From DAIRVC01 sp036803025 (GTDB lineage: Bacteria; Chloroflexota; Anaerolineae; Anaerolineales; E44-bin32), in contig DAIRVC010000168.1 in the NCBI GenBank assembly GCA_036803025.1, forward strand, positions 1 through 5,741: a stretch of 5,741 bases of DNA, written 5' to 3'. A model generated the notes under the pieces. It worked only from the letters and a program-made list of their open reading frames with translations, ran no database searches and was not told the DNA's origin. This document shows, one piece after another, positions 5,442 to 5,741 of this stretch. The position numbers and the translations under genes were made by a program. Numbering within the stretch: the first letter of the stretch is position 1; every line of letters begins with the position of its first letter.

Positions 5442-5741
5442 CTAGCGTGCGCCACCGACTTGTATTTGCCCGCGTGCGCCGCGGCCGAGCCACTGGATCA
5501 GCATGATCGAGCCCCAGGTGATAAGGAAGCTCATGACCGACACAGCCTGCGGGGTGTAGGCGCGCATGGCGCCGATCTCTTCGATGTATGGCCCGAACGC
5601 CGGCCAGGCCAGCAGGGCGGCAAAGGTGAACTCGCCCATCACGATGGCGAAGGTCAGGAAGATGCCGCTCAGCAGGGCGACGCGCAGGTTAGGGAAGATC
5701 ACGTCCTTGAGGATCGTCCCCCACCCAGCGCCCAGGCTCTG
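5442..5741 (-). CDS. ABC transporter permease, PotC-like, N-terminus outside window
   Basis: C-terminal 99 residues of an inner-membrane permease; the reading frame is open through the window edge and ends with TAG at 5442. The visible part opens with the cytoplasmic EAA-loop signature, reading LGAGWGTILKDVIFPNL, which docks onto the ATPase. Two membrane helices follow: one over VALLSGIFLTFAIVMGEFT and AALLAW, the second over VSVMSFLITWGSIMLIQWL, then a short positively charged tail. The GEFT segment after the EAA loop is common in permeases of the PotC / 2-aminoethylphosphonate-like group. The stop lies 15 bp before the ATPase start, so both belong to one operon and one transporter. The full gene is expected to be about 260-290 codons, so roughly two thirds is missing here. 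An internal ATG at 5702 is not the real start because the EAA loop begins upstream of it. Confidence 0.9.
   Translation of the reverse strand, partial: QSLGAGWGTILKDVIFPNLRVALLSGIFLTFAIVMGEFTFAALLAWPAFGPYIEEIGAMRAYTPQAVSVMSFLITWGSIMLIQWLGRGARGQIQVGGAR

Overview
The window reads as bacterial chromosome with high G+C and strong G/C third-position bias. All six recognisable genes lie on the minus strand, so the biological reading direction runs from high to low coordinates. The gene families (MttB-like methyltransferase, HutC-type GntR regulator, Tat-exported metallophosphoesterase, PotA-type ABC transporter) and the hairpin-rich intergenic repeat fit an environmental lineage such as Chloroflexota. 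That taxonomic guess rests on general impression, not on a marker gene. A run of 10 Ns at 2950-2959 shows that the sequence is a scaffolded draft assembly, probably metagenomic.

Reading along the minus strand: (1) 5741-5442 is the C-terminal end of an ABC transporter inner-membrane permease. (2) 5426-4377 is its ATPase, a PotA/FbpC-like protein with a C-terminal TOBE region, 15 bp downstream. (3) 4338-4306 is a very stable hairpin in the short gap before (4) 4285-3377, a YitT-family membrane protein. (5) 3327-2381 is a Tat-exported, possibly lipid-anchored, calcineurin-like metallophosphoesterase that is split by the assembly gap. (6) 2360-1961 is a non-coding block of about three tandem 134-bp units, each with up to three small hairpins. 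(7) 1898-1855 is a well-formed promoter overlaid by two operator-like palindromes. (8) 1828-1046 is a GntR/UTRA regulator. (9) 960-1 is the first 320 residues of an MttB-family (trimethylamine methyltransferase-like) protein that runs off the window.

Two transcription units are likely. The upstream one carries the transporter, with YitT and the phosphoesterase possibly read through past the hairpin. The downstream one is gntR-mttB, driven by a promoter whose -10 and start region are covered by sites matching the TGGT-N-TA-N-ACCA pattern of HutC-type GntR proteins, so the regulator probably represses itself and the methyltransferase until a small ligand binds. A plausible but unproven theme is uptake of an amine-type solute by the PotA-like transporter and demethylation of a methylated (quaternary) amine by the MttB homologue. 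The repeat block separates the two units, and nothing in the sequence directly links them. I do not see a clearly novel system; the most informative signals are the operator/promoter overlap, the repeat array, and the MttB homologue cut just before the position that would classify it.
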